From the NCBI GenBank assembly GCA_911728435.2, contig OU452199.1:39505253-39569252 (forward strand): DNA of 64,000 bases, written 5' to 3'. Numbering within the stretch: the stretch's first letter is position 1; each line of letters begins with the position of its first letter. A model generated the notes under the pieces. That model did not search any database and was not told the DNA's origin. It saw only the letters and a program-made list of their open reading frames with translations. This stretch comes from Apoderus coryli (lineage: Eukaryota; Arthropoda; Insecta; Coleoptera; Attelabidae). This document shows positions 10,275 through 20,849 of this stretch, piece after piece. Both the position numbers and the translations under genes were made by a program.

Positions 10275-11338
10275 AACTGTGTCCAAGATAAGAAAGGAAT
10301 AGCATTAGATTCTTGAAATCGAAAGGAGTTACAATGTGTGACTCTCATTTGAGAGAAAAGTTGTACAATTTGAACACCTTTTAAATGGTGTTTTCAAAAT
10401 TAAAGTAACTTTAGCTGCGAGAATTTTTGAAAAAACGATTTTTTGCGATTTTAGTTTATATTTATTTTTGTCATTATTTTTACAGATATAAAAAATGAAA
10501 AGCACTATCTCATTTGTTACTTTTTGAGGAGAAAAAGATGGAGTTTACAAATTTTCACTACGACGTTTCGTTTTTTTTAATACGGCCTTGGATTTTTTAT
10601 TGTTAAATTTAAAGCCATTTTCAATTCTAAAATAGGTAGTATATCACATGTAATGGTTTATGCATGTTTTAGTGTTTGGCACTTAACTGACTGAATGCAG
10701 AGTAGTAGGTTTTGAAAAAATATTCATTCGTCGTTGCTCACAATTATTTATTATTATTTGACAATTTCTCAGTACAACATTTTATTCTGTACGCGGTTTT
10801 TTAATTTTAGTTGAAATTTTTGTGCTTTTTGAAGGTATTAAAAACAGCATTTCTCAGATTAATGTTTTACACAAAATAAGTGCCAAACTATGGCAATTTT
10901 TCTTGAATTATTTTAAATAACAGCTAAAATAACTGAAAACTTGTTTAAACCATTACGTGTTTTTAAATTGAAAATGGCTTTAAATTGAACAATAAAAATC
11001 GAGGGCCGTATTTAATTAATAAAACCAAGTTGATGATGGTCTTTCAAAAACTAAACGTCTTATTAAGAATTTGTAAACGCTATATTATTCTCCTCAAAAA
11101 GTAACAATGAGAAAGTGCTTTTATTTTTTTTATATCTGTAAAAATAATGTCAGAAATAAATAAAAACTAAAATCGCAAAAAAAAAATTTCAAAAATTCTC
11201 GAAAACGGCGAGTTTAATTTTGAAAACAGCATTTAAAAGAAGTTTAAATTGTAGAACTTTTCTCTAATTTAACCGACATTGTAACTCCTACCGTTTCCAA
11301 GATTCCAATGCTATCCCATTCTTATCTTGCACACAGTG
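10275..11338. mobile_element. Hairpin (foldback) element, about 400-bp arms
   Basis: The two halves are near reverse complements over about 400 bases: left from ACTGTGTCCAAGATAAG, right ending CTTATCTTGCACACAGTG. A central spacer of about 250 bases separates them. TA flanks both ends, as expected for Tc1/mariner-mobilised elements. It has no coding capacity, so it would be non-autonomous. Related copies are at 50696-51094, 15641-16070 and 61835-62070. The arms contain the core CGAAACGTCGTAGTG, or a decayed form of it. Confidence 0.75.
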
Positions 11339-11339
11339 T

Positions 11340-12600
11340 ATATGGCACATACCAAATTGTTTTTAGTCCACACTTCTCACCAGAGGCGCTGGAATTACAT
11401 GTTATCGTCCCTTCCTTATAACCTTGAATTCAGATGTCATTTGATTTTCATTTTTGTTAATTTCTCCAGTTTGTTTGGAAGGTTTATTTTTCGGTTACAC
11501 ACAACTAAGTTTGTATAAAACCTTAAGAGTAATGCGTGTTGTATTGTTATTCGGAGATCGGGTACCAACCTCTCCATCTTTCTCTATAAAATGTCTGTGG
11601 GATTCCGAGTAAAGATCAATACAATAGAACTGAATGCACATATTTATGCTTTTACAAACCTGTATCTTCTAGCGATGAATTACATAGTAACCTTTACATT
11701 TTTGGGCGCATTCGCATTAAGCATTTTTCGTAATCCAGCTGCTAAACTTAACTTTTTCAACGCATTACTCACGATCTTAGTTATAAATATGTAAAATACT
11801 TACTAATTCTAGGATTATCCAATTCCAGAATGAATAAAATTATAAGATTTACACACTTTGTTATTCCTTATCAAGAAGATATAATTCCATCCAATATTGA
11901 AGACACATTTCAATCTCTTGTTATATTAAATTCATAATAGTCTCAGAAGTATGAATTGTTCTTAGTAATTATTGTCAATTACTACTCTGCTTTTTGATGT
12001 AACTAAATTTAAAACATTCACTATAGGTACATAAGGAACAAAAACAACAACCATTTATGTATATTGACTTTATAAATAAAACAAAATTTAGTATTTACGA
12101 ATAATGTAGATTATATTTATAAGATTATCGTTATGTCTGTTTATTATTAATTTATTATTGTTGTTGTTTCGATATTTTCATTTTGTTTTTAATTTTATTA
12201 TTTATTTTTTGTGTTAAACATTATAATAAAGTTATTTGATAAAAATTGTTGGTTTTTTATTTTCAAGCACTTTTAGGAATAAACTGTGTACACTGTCTTC
12301 TATTTTGGTTCAAACTGTAGCTGTTAATGAAGATAGAGACTTGCGGTTTTGGTGACCCTACTGCCCTGCTACTTTTTTGTGAAACTTTTAATGCGACAAA
12401 CATGTAGCTTCTTTTGTTTCACATCCCATGAACACTGTTTTTGATAGATATTTTTACGCGGAATTCAGTAGCGTACCCATAAGAATTTCAATGCTTTACG
12501 GAGAATTGAAACGGTGTGTGGCTGAAGTGTAAGAGAAAATGGTCGACACTTCGAACAATTTAACTGGGTTTGTTAATAGTTTTGGTTGGTTTACTAGAAA
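11340..12600. other. AT-rich DNA, possible 3' end at about 12226
   Basis: No supported gene. The stretch 12000-12240 is T/A-rich and ends with an AATAAA signal (near 12226) followed by a T-rich block, like the 3' end of a + strand transcript. It might be a distal polyadenylation site of gene A, or unrelated. Confidence 0.3.
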
Positions 12601-12605
12601 AATGC

Positions 12606-13700
12606 ACAGGGTGTCCCAAAAAAAATTCCAGACTCTTTGGGGACACAATCTACGATAAAATAAAAAATAAGACAAAAATCTCTTATGTCAAAATTTCGAA
12701 AGAATGTCTCCTTATGAAGTTATGACCATTTTGAATATTAAAGTGTAGCAATATTCGAAAATCACATAAAATGTTCAAATTATTTATTAACTAAACAGAT
12801 AATAAAACAAAAACATTTAAATTTACAAAGGCAAGTGTTCAATGCATGCATGCAAACGGCGAATACACGGCTTATTTTATTTTGTAATTTGTGCTAAAGC
12901 TCCATAAATGCGAACAAAAACATAATCTTCACTGTTGGGTAGGACATGGTAAACCGTATTTTTCAGATAAGCCAAGAGTCTATTGGGTTCAGATCCGGGG
13001 ACCTAGGAGGCCAATAAATAGGTCCTCCACGACCGATCCATTGGTTGGGAAAACGTCGTTTTAATATTTCTCGAACATTTCGAGAATAATAGGCAGCTGG
13101 ACCATCAAGTTGAAACACAATATTTAACCGCTGTACTAAAGGAACAGCTTCCAGAAGAGTAGGTAATATGTTATCGCAAACTGTCGTTCTATTATCCTAC
13201 ACATTTAAGCTCCAGCGTGCTTGCTTATATGATTCTCTAATTTGGTGCGGATTTTCGTAATTCCAACAATGCAAGTTGTGCTGATTGAACACTCCTCGAT
13301 GGTAAAATGGGCGTCATCACTACTACTTGTTTAAAAAGGTCCAGGCAATTAAAAAAAAAACTACAAAATCGTAAGCGCAACTCCCTATTCCCAGGATGCA
13401 ATTCTTGAACTGGCTTTAGATGATGCAGATTTTCTCTTTGCATGATTCTGTGTATGGTGCTACGTGGATGGTGACGATTACTTTCCATAATTCTGGTGCT
13501 CACCGAAGGATCTTGTTCAATGTCGTGAATTAATTGGTATTCCTGTTGCCATCTAAGTTTTCTAGGGCGAACTGATATAAACTTCCGTGGTGCAAAGCAC
13601 CCAGTTTCAAGAAGGCGATTTTCAACAGCACTTATCTGGATCTGGATGCATCAATATATATCTACACTGACTTCGCGAAACCGTAAAATAGGGTACATCA
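12606..13700 (-). pseudogene. DUF4817-type transposase, degraded but recognisable
   Basis: A repeat end CAGGGTGTCCCAAA lies at 12606. Inside, on the minus strand, 13237-13503 reads the region after the helix-turn-helix (HPRSTIHRIMQRENLHHL, then LHPGNRELRLRFC). At 12900-13130 comes the catalytic part: VFQLDGPAAYY, RRFPNQWIGRGGPIYWPP, RSPDLNPLD. Two of three catalytic Asp residues are visible with 41 residues between them. Stops and frame changes separate the parts. Of the degraded copies in the window, this one keeps the second and third catalytic blocks best. Confidence 0.65.
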
Positions 13701-14340
13701 TGGTATATTGCTGCGAAAGTTAGACCAGTTCGGCTTTGTCAATGACTTACAATTCCTTTTTCAAATAGAGCACAGTTTGTATAATATTATAATGGTTACA
13801 TTTCAAGTATGTATCAGCCGCTTTCAGGTGTTCCACAGGGATAAAACTTGGGATTCCTATTATTTTTGTTGTTTATTAATAATTTGGAAGGAGAACTAAC
13901 TTATGTTTGCTGATGATCTGAAAATATTTCTTGAAATTAAAAACATTAGTGATTGTAAAGAGCTTCAAAATAATTTGACTTTGTGAAGAATTCATTTGGT
14001 ATTATCCATCAAAATGTAAGGTCATGATGTAAGTATACGAAAAAAAGACAGATGTTCAATATGATTAGTACTTTAATGGCACTGTATTAGGGACTTCTCA
14101 AATAATAACTGATCTGGGAATATGGTTCACTAATCTGGTATCCCTTCTACTACGTTCACAAAATAGCAATTGAACAAAGTACAGCGTAAATTCCTCAGGC
14201 ATTGAATTTGAGTATAACATTGAGTAGATTTGAATCCAGAGGCGAGAAACTAGAAGAATTTTAAATTCAATTGAGTTCTTCGACAAACTTCTTCATGGAA
14301 AACTCGTCCCCTGTAAATATAATGTGTAGTAAATACAACG
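13660..14340 (+). pseudogene. LINE reverse transcriptase fragment
   Basis: Broken frames read in order YTDFAK, HGILLRKLDQFGFVNDL, SGVPQG-like (cagGTGTTCCACAGGG), FADDLKIF, and then a C-terminal stretch to about 14330. These are reverse transcriptase blocks A, B and C; the active site is F-A-D-D. The blocks resemble those in the copies at 38930-39747 and 35404-36232, so they likely belong to the same LINE family. Stops and frameshifts are frequent and no tail is visible. Confidence 0.6.
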
Positions 14341-15060
14341 ATTGTTTTGATTGTGCCGTATTCACCCGTGAATTGAGCGAGGCTCTGGAGATTGTCTGTC
14401 GGCACTTTGGTGGTGGTTTTTGAGGCCTTTGTGATCGTGAAGAATGGCTCACATGCAAATTATCTCAACTCCAGTACCTACCTAAAATTATATTATACAG
14501 TGAGAACTAAAAGTTACACATAAATTCGATATAATTTCACGGAAATTCACACTCGCACCAACATTTCAACTATTTTTTCCGTTGTACTTGTTGTACGCGC
14601 TCATGGACATTTTCTTCTTAGGTAGTGACATTTATGGGCGCTCCAGCTGTATGCTCGTCTGTCATTGACATTTAAATTCACGACACCATCTTTAACTGTC
14701 ATATGATACTGCAAATTCCTATAATGTATCCAATGAATCCTGATAGATTTGAATTGGGTCGTATATTTTAAACGTAAGTATTTAGTCAGCTCTCGTTGCA
14801 CCACACCATCCGTTTTGATACTGGTATGTAATTGTCTCGAACTCTCGGGCGTCTTCTAGTGCATCGCTTTCACAGTAATAAAATACAATGCGACGTAATA
14901 ATAATTGTTTTGTTTTATAAATGGATCAGGAGCGGAGCAAAGGAATCAACCGCATTATGCATTCCTAATAGTTATATTTTTTCGAAAATAAATTCATATA
15001 ATACATAAACAATAAATGGACTTTGTTTTAAGTTTGCTGAAGCCAAGTGCTAAACCAAGC
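14340..15060. other. No gene seen
   Basis: No supported frame. It lies downstream (minus-strand sense) of the BEL/Pao-like fragment at 15060-15357 and could hold decayed retroelement 3' sequence, but I found no LTR pair. Confidence 0.35.
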
Positions 15061-15357
15061 ATGAAAATACAATTTACATCAACGATGAGAACGTTTTTCT
15101 TTTATACAAGGCATCAAAGAATTGATGAGTAGGGCCTTTGATATTGGCAATATCCAACAATTCAATTTTACAGCTAAAACTTTGGAAGCGCCCTCTATCA
15201 AATTAAGGTGAAGTTGATGAAAAGTGCGCGTAAAAAAGTTCTTATCAAGCTTTCGTAATGGGTGCTCATTTTTTTTTAACAGTAACAGTTTAGGATTTTC
15301 ATCAATAGACAAAACGATGCGACATTTATTTGCATATTCTGGGAAATTGGAGGTCAA
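15060..15357 (-). pseudogene. Possible BEL/Pao integrase zinc-binding fragment
   Basis: The minus-strand frame has LLLLKKNEHPLRKLD, then TFHQLHLNLIEGASKVLA, then NCWILPISKALLINSLMPCI. This resembles the H2C2 zinc-binding region before the integrase core in BEL/Pao polyproteins: HPL.KL, FH.LHL, a Trp-Ile, and a C near the end. The last Cys of the CxxC pair is missing and the integrase core does not follow. A gypsy-type H2C2 module is an alternative. Confidence 0.4.
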
Positions 15358-15640
15358 CCAGCTCTAGGCAGATCTCGTACATGTCCTACTTCTTTAAATT
15401 TCTTTCCAATTCTGCTTACCCTAGACTCGAGATATTTATTATTAAACATTTGGCAAACCTCAATTCTAGTTGGTTACCAAAAAAAAAATAAGCATAAATT
15501 TGCACAAAAAACCACTTTATTTAGTAAACATGAGGCTTTAGGTATATGTATGTCATATTAAAGCATTTTACTTTGTCTTTCAAATTATAATGTAATATAC
15601 AGGGTGTTCCATTAGAGAGAAATGATATGCCTATTTTTAC

Positions 15641-16070
15641 TAGTAAAGTAACTTTTCGAGAATTTTTTAACAAACTATTTTTTGGGATTTATTTATTTCT
15701 GACATTTTTACAGATATAAAAAAATTTAAACCACTTTCTCATTGTTACTTGTTGAGGAAAAAAAAGATAGCGTTTACAAATTGTCACTACGACGTTTCGT
15801 AATTTAACAATAAAAAATCCAGGACCATATTTTAAAAAAACGAAGTTGATGATGGTTTTTCAGAAACGAAACGTCGTAGTGAAAATTTGTAAATGCTATC
15901 TTATTCTCCTCAAAAAGTAAAAGAAAGCGCTTTTCATTATTTTATATCTGTAAAAATAATTTCAGAAATAAATAAAAAACTAAAATTGCCAAAAATCGTA
16001 TTTTCAAAAATTCTCGAAAACGGCTAAACTTAGTTTACTTTTGAGAACACTATTTAGAAAGTGTTTAAAT
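15641..16070. repeat. Truncated copy of the hairpin element family
   Basis: The two halves are reverse complements meeting near 15830, with a core of ACGACGTTTCGTAA / ACGAAACGTCGTAG. The arms match those of the 10275-11338 element, including CTCCTCAAAAAGTA and the AATAAATAAAAA stretch. Both outer ends are lost, so no target duplication is visible. An unrelated repeat end, CAGGGTGTTCC, starts at 15601. Confidence 0.65.
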
Positions 16071-16089
16071 TAGGAATAATGGATTAAAA

Positions 16090-16860
16090 TTTGGTACACT
16101 TGTTACACGTCAACAACTCAAGATCTGGGGATATTGAGAACTTTACAAAACCTAGCAGGAATTTGAGCCTCTCGAACTTTTTTGTGCACCGCCTCTGCTT
16201 TCTATTAAATAATAATTTAGAATCTCTGTTTAATTTAGAAACTTTTTGGTCTCTTGTATGTTTTTCGAGAACTGCACTGATTTGGAGAGAAGTGAAATTT
16301 ATTTGTAATAGAATGGTATTTTTTAAAAAGAGTCCTTCGAAATTTAAGATTTGTATAATATGTTCATTTTCAAAAATTATATTCTATAGGTAGGTTGTTA
16401 AATTCCTGCTACAAAAACCTGACTCACCCTGTACTTATATATCCATTCTTACGATTCTCAAAAATGCTACAGATTTGAAATTAAACTATATAGGGTGATC
16501 AAACCGAATGGAGATAACTATTGAGTAAAACACAAAATAAGTGGATCACCTATCTTTTGAAGGTTAGTACCATTGTCTTTAAAAGGATAGTCTGTCAGCG
16601 CTATGTACCGGCAGGTGCTGGACTCTGGTGACCAAACTTTGAAGTACGATTTAGGAATGAAAATCAAAATTCTCCTCTTTTACATATTTTGGTAGAGGGG
16701 AGCAGACGCGGGTGAACGACCTCTTCAAACACTGAAAAGTTCCCCTCTGTTAGTTTATTTCACTCGAACTAGGGTTGCCAGACCAGAAAATTTGATGTAG
16801 ATGTTTCTCTACAACTAAGGTTGCCAGACCATAGAATTTTGAGGAAGGACAACCAAAAAT
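16090..16860. other. Repeat debris, no gene
   Basis: Repeat ends CACCCTGTAC (near 16425) and AGGGTGATCAAACCG (near 16490) are present. The words GTCTGTCAGCGC and TTGTCTTTAAA at 16580-16600 recur inverted near 19030, linking this block to the repeats around the THAP element. Confidence 0.35.
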
Positions 16861-16867
16861 AATCGTA

Positions 16868-17097
16868 CATAAAATTTGTTTGAAAAAGTATTCTATACTT
16901 GGTCTACAAAATCTGCTATAAAAAGTTGATGAGCATAATAACGAGGTTACTGTAAAAAATGGGTAGTGAAAAATAATTTTGTTGTACAAATGACTTTAAT
17001 TATTTCTCTGACACTAAGCGTTATTATGCACATAAACTTTATATAGCAGATTTTGTAGACCAAGTACGGAATACTTTTGAAAACAAATTTTCGTTTT
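16868..17097. repeat. Small hairpin element, about 72-bp arms
   Basis: Positions about 16868-16942 and about 17023-17097 are imperfect reverse complements (for example TTGGTCTACAAAATCTGC against GCAGATTTTGTAGACCAA). The central spacer is about 80 bases. It has the form of a MITE; the ends and target duplication are not clear. Confidence 0.6.
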
Positions 17098-17099
17098 GA

Positions 17100-17692
17100 G
17101 TTTGGTCTAAAATATCTGCGATATAAAATTAATGTAGTGCACATTTTTTATAAGGCAACAAAAATATCTATATTTACATGGAGAGCTATTCTTTTCTCAA
17201 GAGGGTCAGTTTTTTAACATTTATTCATTGTTTTATTAAGTATCGGTTTTAACAAAACAAACAACTTTGTAATTACTAAAGAACATTGTTTATTCCATAA
17301 ACAGTAGAAATTAATAAGGATGTTAGAAAACATACAAAAATAGAGGTATAAATAACAAATAATGTGCATCAGCTAATATATTTTAATGGAGCGGATTACA
17401 AAATCTTTCAGCGACTTTTCTTTTCCATTTCCTACCATTATTCATAATCTCCAACCATAGAGCACTATAATTGAAAACAAATTTCCACACCACTCATGAA
17501 GTATTGCTAATGGCGCGTTACCTTTTTTCAGTGGGTGGTTCGCCAGTAGCCCTATTTCCCACAACTTCAACAAAATTCTATAACAGAAAAAAAAATTATA
17601 TTGACAAAGAGTTGTTTTCGGCGACATCTAGCGTTGGAAATTTGCGTCACACTGCCTGCCGATCACCACTGGTGAGTTGTGGATCAACGAAA
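17100..17692. other. No gene seen
   Basis: AT-rich. The block 17632-17743 contains a local inverted repeat (GTTGGAAATTTG against CAAATTTCCAAC) that overlaps the left end of the next element. Confidence 0.35.
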
Positions 17693-18039
17693 CGGCCCGT
17701 CTGGTAAAAGCATGGTAGGTGGTGTGATACAAATTTCCAACATAACTAAAAGTCTTGTTACATGTAACAAGCAATTCGGAAAAATAATATAGCTGAAGTA
17801 TAAATAACAATTACATTTTTTTTTTCAACTATATTTTAGATTATTTTATTGGCCTCTGGTAACGTGACTACAGTATCGCAGATAGCAAGACACAACCTGG
17901 TCATTGTCTTTATAAAAATAATGACCTGGTCTATTATTATACTGGTCTTGCGGGGGTGGCTATTCTCGTCTTTATACGTCTCAGTCTCAAACACAATTAT
18001 ATATAAAAGATTACCTACTTAATCGTTCATTAATTATTT

Positions 18040-18171
18040 ACCTGAATTTATGATCCACTCTTGACATCTGGCAGAGTCCTTGACTGGGAAGAAAAATTGC
18101 CGTAGTCCAGGAGTGTTCCATCTAGGATGTGCACAAGCGAAGTACGAACACTTCTGTCCAGACATCTATAA
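18040..18171 (-). pseudogene. THAP zinc-finger first exon
   Basis: On the minus strand an ATG opens MSGQKCSYFACAHPRW, followed by FFFPVKDSARCQEWIINSG and a donor-like CAG|GTAAAT. This is the first half of a THAP domain: the C-x4-C pair, the F-P block, a conserved Trp and the usual exon end after it. The second half (C-x2-H and AVP box) was not found to the left. The exon itself is intact, so it could be from a live element or a decayed two-exon THAP gene. Confidence 0.55.
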
Positions 18172-19049
18172 CAATACATGTTTTTAGATACAAACTCCAG
18201 TAAATCCTATCGCTCATTGAAAACTCATTCGATTATCATTGTAAATTATTTTTTTGTGCTATTAAGTATTTTATAAAAAAATGGATCAGAACTTACCTTT
18301 CGGCTTTGTATCTCGTAAAGGGAAATTACCTATAATCAACACAAAAAATTAGCACTATTGTTTTTACTTTTACAATACACTGAATTTAAATTTCCACTAA
18401 ACAATATTTTTTAACTTTAAAATTTAAAATCACGCTAAATATTATTTCATAGAGAAAAAGGATAAATAATAATGATAATATATTTATATAGCTATCTCTG
18501 TTAAGTATAAAACTTCGTATATTTTTTTATGTACGAGTAGGACCTACCTTATATATGTACTTATTTATTTCTTATTTTATTATTAATAGATACAGTGTTG
18601 CGACTATGACGATTCAATATTATGTGATCGCCTAAATAATGAAGTCAAAGAAACTTTTTTATAATAGATATCGTTAAAACTAAGTTAATAAATGTGGAAA
18701 ACTCAGATCAAGCAAAATAACATTTAATTATATTTTTGAATTATTCGTCACAAAAAAAATAATGTTGGAACCATTTATAAAATGAAAAATAAGGTAGCAT
18801 CTGATAATTATGTGACGGCTGGCAACATTGTCTATGGCTGGAAGCGAAAGAAAAATACGGGAATTTATTATACATGTCTGTATGTTCAAATCACGACCTG
18901 ATTGGTCGAAAAACATGTCCCCCCACTTTTCCAACAAGATTGCTACACATTTACTATAAACCCAAATTAATGAATGAACGACATTTTACGACAACGCCGT
19001 CTGGTTTTTTTAGACAGGTACTAATCAAGCGCTGACAGACTATGTTTAT

Positions 19050-19140
19050 AAAGACAATGTTAGTACTAAATAAAAATCCTATTGAAAAAATTTTAGTAAT
19101 GCCATCTATGTGTCATCCTATGGCCTTTTGGAATGAGTAA
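19050..19140. repeat. Repeat shared with 24370-24455
   Basis: About 85 bases including TAGTACTAAATAAAAATC and GCCATCTATGTGTCATCC recur in direct orientation at 24370-24455 with few differences. It belongs to a dispersed repeat whose full extent I could not set. Confidence 0.6.
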
Positions 19141-19229
19141 TAATGCTTCACACTACCATGCTTTCACCAGACGGCCCGACTGAAAGTCTTGTTACATTAT
19201 GTAACAAGCAATTCTTAAATAAATCCTCC

Positions 19230-19749
19230 CGCTAGGGAATTCAAGCGTATCGAGTGTTGGCAATAGCATGTAATGGAGTTCTTACATCTTGTCCAGCCTT
19301 CGTTAGTGAACTTTGTTTCACCGGGCAAATTGCCTGCCCACACCAGATGTCACCACAAACATCGTGTTAACAAAATTGTTTTCTTTCTTTGATGCAGAAC
19401 CAATGAAAAAGTTTTTACCCACCAAACTGATTATACCCATTGATAGACCAGAGTGTCCCAACAACAGACGCGCATACCAAATAATATTCGTTAACACTTC
19501 CTTTTTTGTTTGCTGCTTCGTCAAACACGTGTCGCAATACGCGGAAGTTGGAAGCAGCAAGTGGTTGTTGTCCTTTTCTCCTCAGTTTCGATAGTGGAAA
19601 AGGCTTAGTTAGTATTCTATGTTGTTTGTCAGCTGCCGCTCTGGACCAGCCAACACGTAAACTTGACATTGACCTGATACGTACTGGTGAATACGCGTGA
19701 GGCTGACTCGCTATCGTTGCTAGTGATAGGTATAGCGGGCTTTCGGAAG
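19230..19749 (+). promoter_or_regulatory. Candidate 5' untranslated exon or promoter of the guanylate cyclase gene
   Basis: This 0.5-kb block is clearly less AT-rich than its surroundings, has several CpG, and ends in CGGAAG|GTAAGC, a good donor site. The next host feature on the + strand is the first coding exon of the receptor guanylate cyclase, which has an acceptor nine bases before its ATG and so needs an upstream noncoding exon. I infer that this block may supply it. Open frames on both strands (for example 19415-19768 minus) match nothing I recognise. An old transposon or unrelated gene remains possible. Confidence 0.3.
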
Positions 19750-20156
19750 GTAAGCGAACTTTAATCATAATTAATATTCAAGCTGAATTCCAGAAAATTT
19801 TTCCCAAGCCAAATTTTGCTTTTTATCAAAATGTTTTAAATTTTTTGTAACCTGGTCTTTTGACGATAGTATGTTATGTAGAAGAAGTTAAAGTTTAGAG
19901 TAGATACAGGGTGCGTTTATTGCCGATAACCGTAAACCTACTTGATTTTAGATTTTTTCGTCAACGTGACGCTCGAGATAGAAAATTATATTTTAGTTTA
20001 TTTTTGTCAATATAATGATCAGGGTTCACCTAATTAATAAGAAAAGCTATTGTACATATTTCAAAGTTGTTTATTGCGCATTAAACTGAACTCAAAAAAA
20101 TTAATTAACAATAAATTATTAAAAATCAAAATATTTTTAGCTCTCCATATCATATA

Positions 20157-20635
20157 CAATGTGTCCACGGCTAGAGTTTGGAAGAGGAAAAACTTTTTTA
20201 TTTGTAGATTTAGAAGAAAAATCATTCTTTATAAAAACGTCTGCTTGTGTCAAAACTACAATTTCGAGTACCAAATTTACGATTACTATATCATTAAAAA
20301 AATAATTTTTTTAATGATTTTGATTTTTTTGTTTTTTTTTTAATTTTATGAAAATATTTTGAAAATCGTGATTTATTACACCAATTGTGCAAAAAACACT
20401 AATAAACTTTTTTCGCAAAGTGGATAATTTCATAGCTACTATTAAAATAATAAAATTTAAAAAACAAGAAAATCAAAATCATTAAAAATATTATTTTTGA
20501 TATACCCTGTATAGTAATCGTAAATTTGGTATTTGTAGTTTTGACACAAGCAGACGTTTTTATAAAGTATGACTTTTTCTTCTAGTTCGACAAATAAAGT
20601 TTTTCCTCTTCCAAACTCTATCCGTGGACACATTG
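20157..20635. mobile_element. MITE with about 175-bp TIRs and TA duplication
   Basis: Left end CAATGTGTCCACGGCTAGAG and right end CTCTATCCGTGGACACATTG are reverse complements and the similarity runs about 175 bases into each side. TA flanks both ends (20155-20156 and 20636-20637). It is 479 bases long with no coding capacity. This form is typical of Tc1/mariner-type MITEs. Confidence 0.75.
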
Positions 20636-20849
20636 TAGGTATGTAATATTAGTTTCATGAAAAAAAAAATTGTTTGTAATTTCCCCGGGAATGCTTGTTT
20701 TTGGTCATTTTTTACATAAATAAGTAGTTTTAAAAAAATGTATGTATGTCTGTATCCACGAAAACGCAAAAACCACTACAATAGATTTACACAAAATTTG
20801 GTACAAAAATACTATTGGACACAGCAAGGAGCTGATTTGGGAAACATTG

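Larger units (their letters stand above)
17693..19178 (-). mobile_element. THAP-containing element with terminal inverted repeats
   Basis: The ends CGGCCCGTCTGGTAAAAGCA (17693) and the complement of CGGGCCGTCTGGTGAAAGCA (ending 19178) form TIRs of about 26 bases with two mismatches. Between them on the minus strand is a THAP exon (18040-18171). THAP domain plus TIR suggests a P-superfamily element that has lost its transposase core. I could not match an 8-bp duplication at the flanks. The word AAGTCTTGTTACAT occurs inside the left end and outside the right end, so the boundaries may be rearranged. Confidence 0.45.

Noticed and set aside
19318..19768. Overlapping open frames on both strands as a coding gene
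   Set aside because: Several frames are open together because the block is less AT-rich; none shows a domain or codon pattern I recognise. A noncoding exon fits better.
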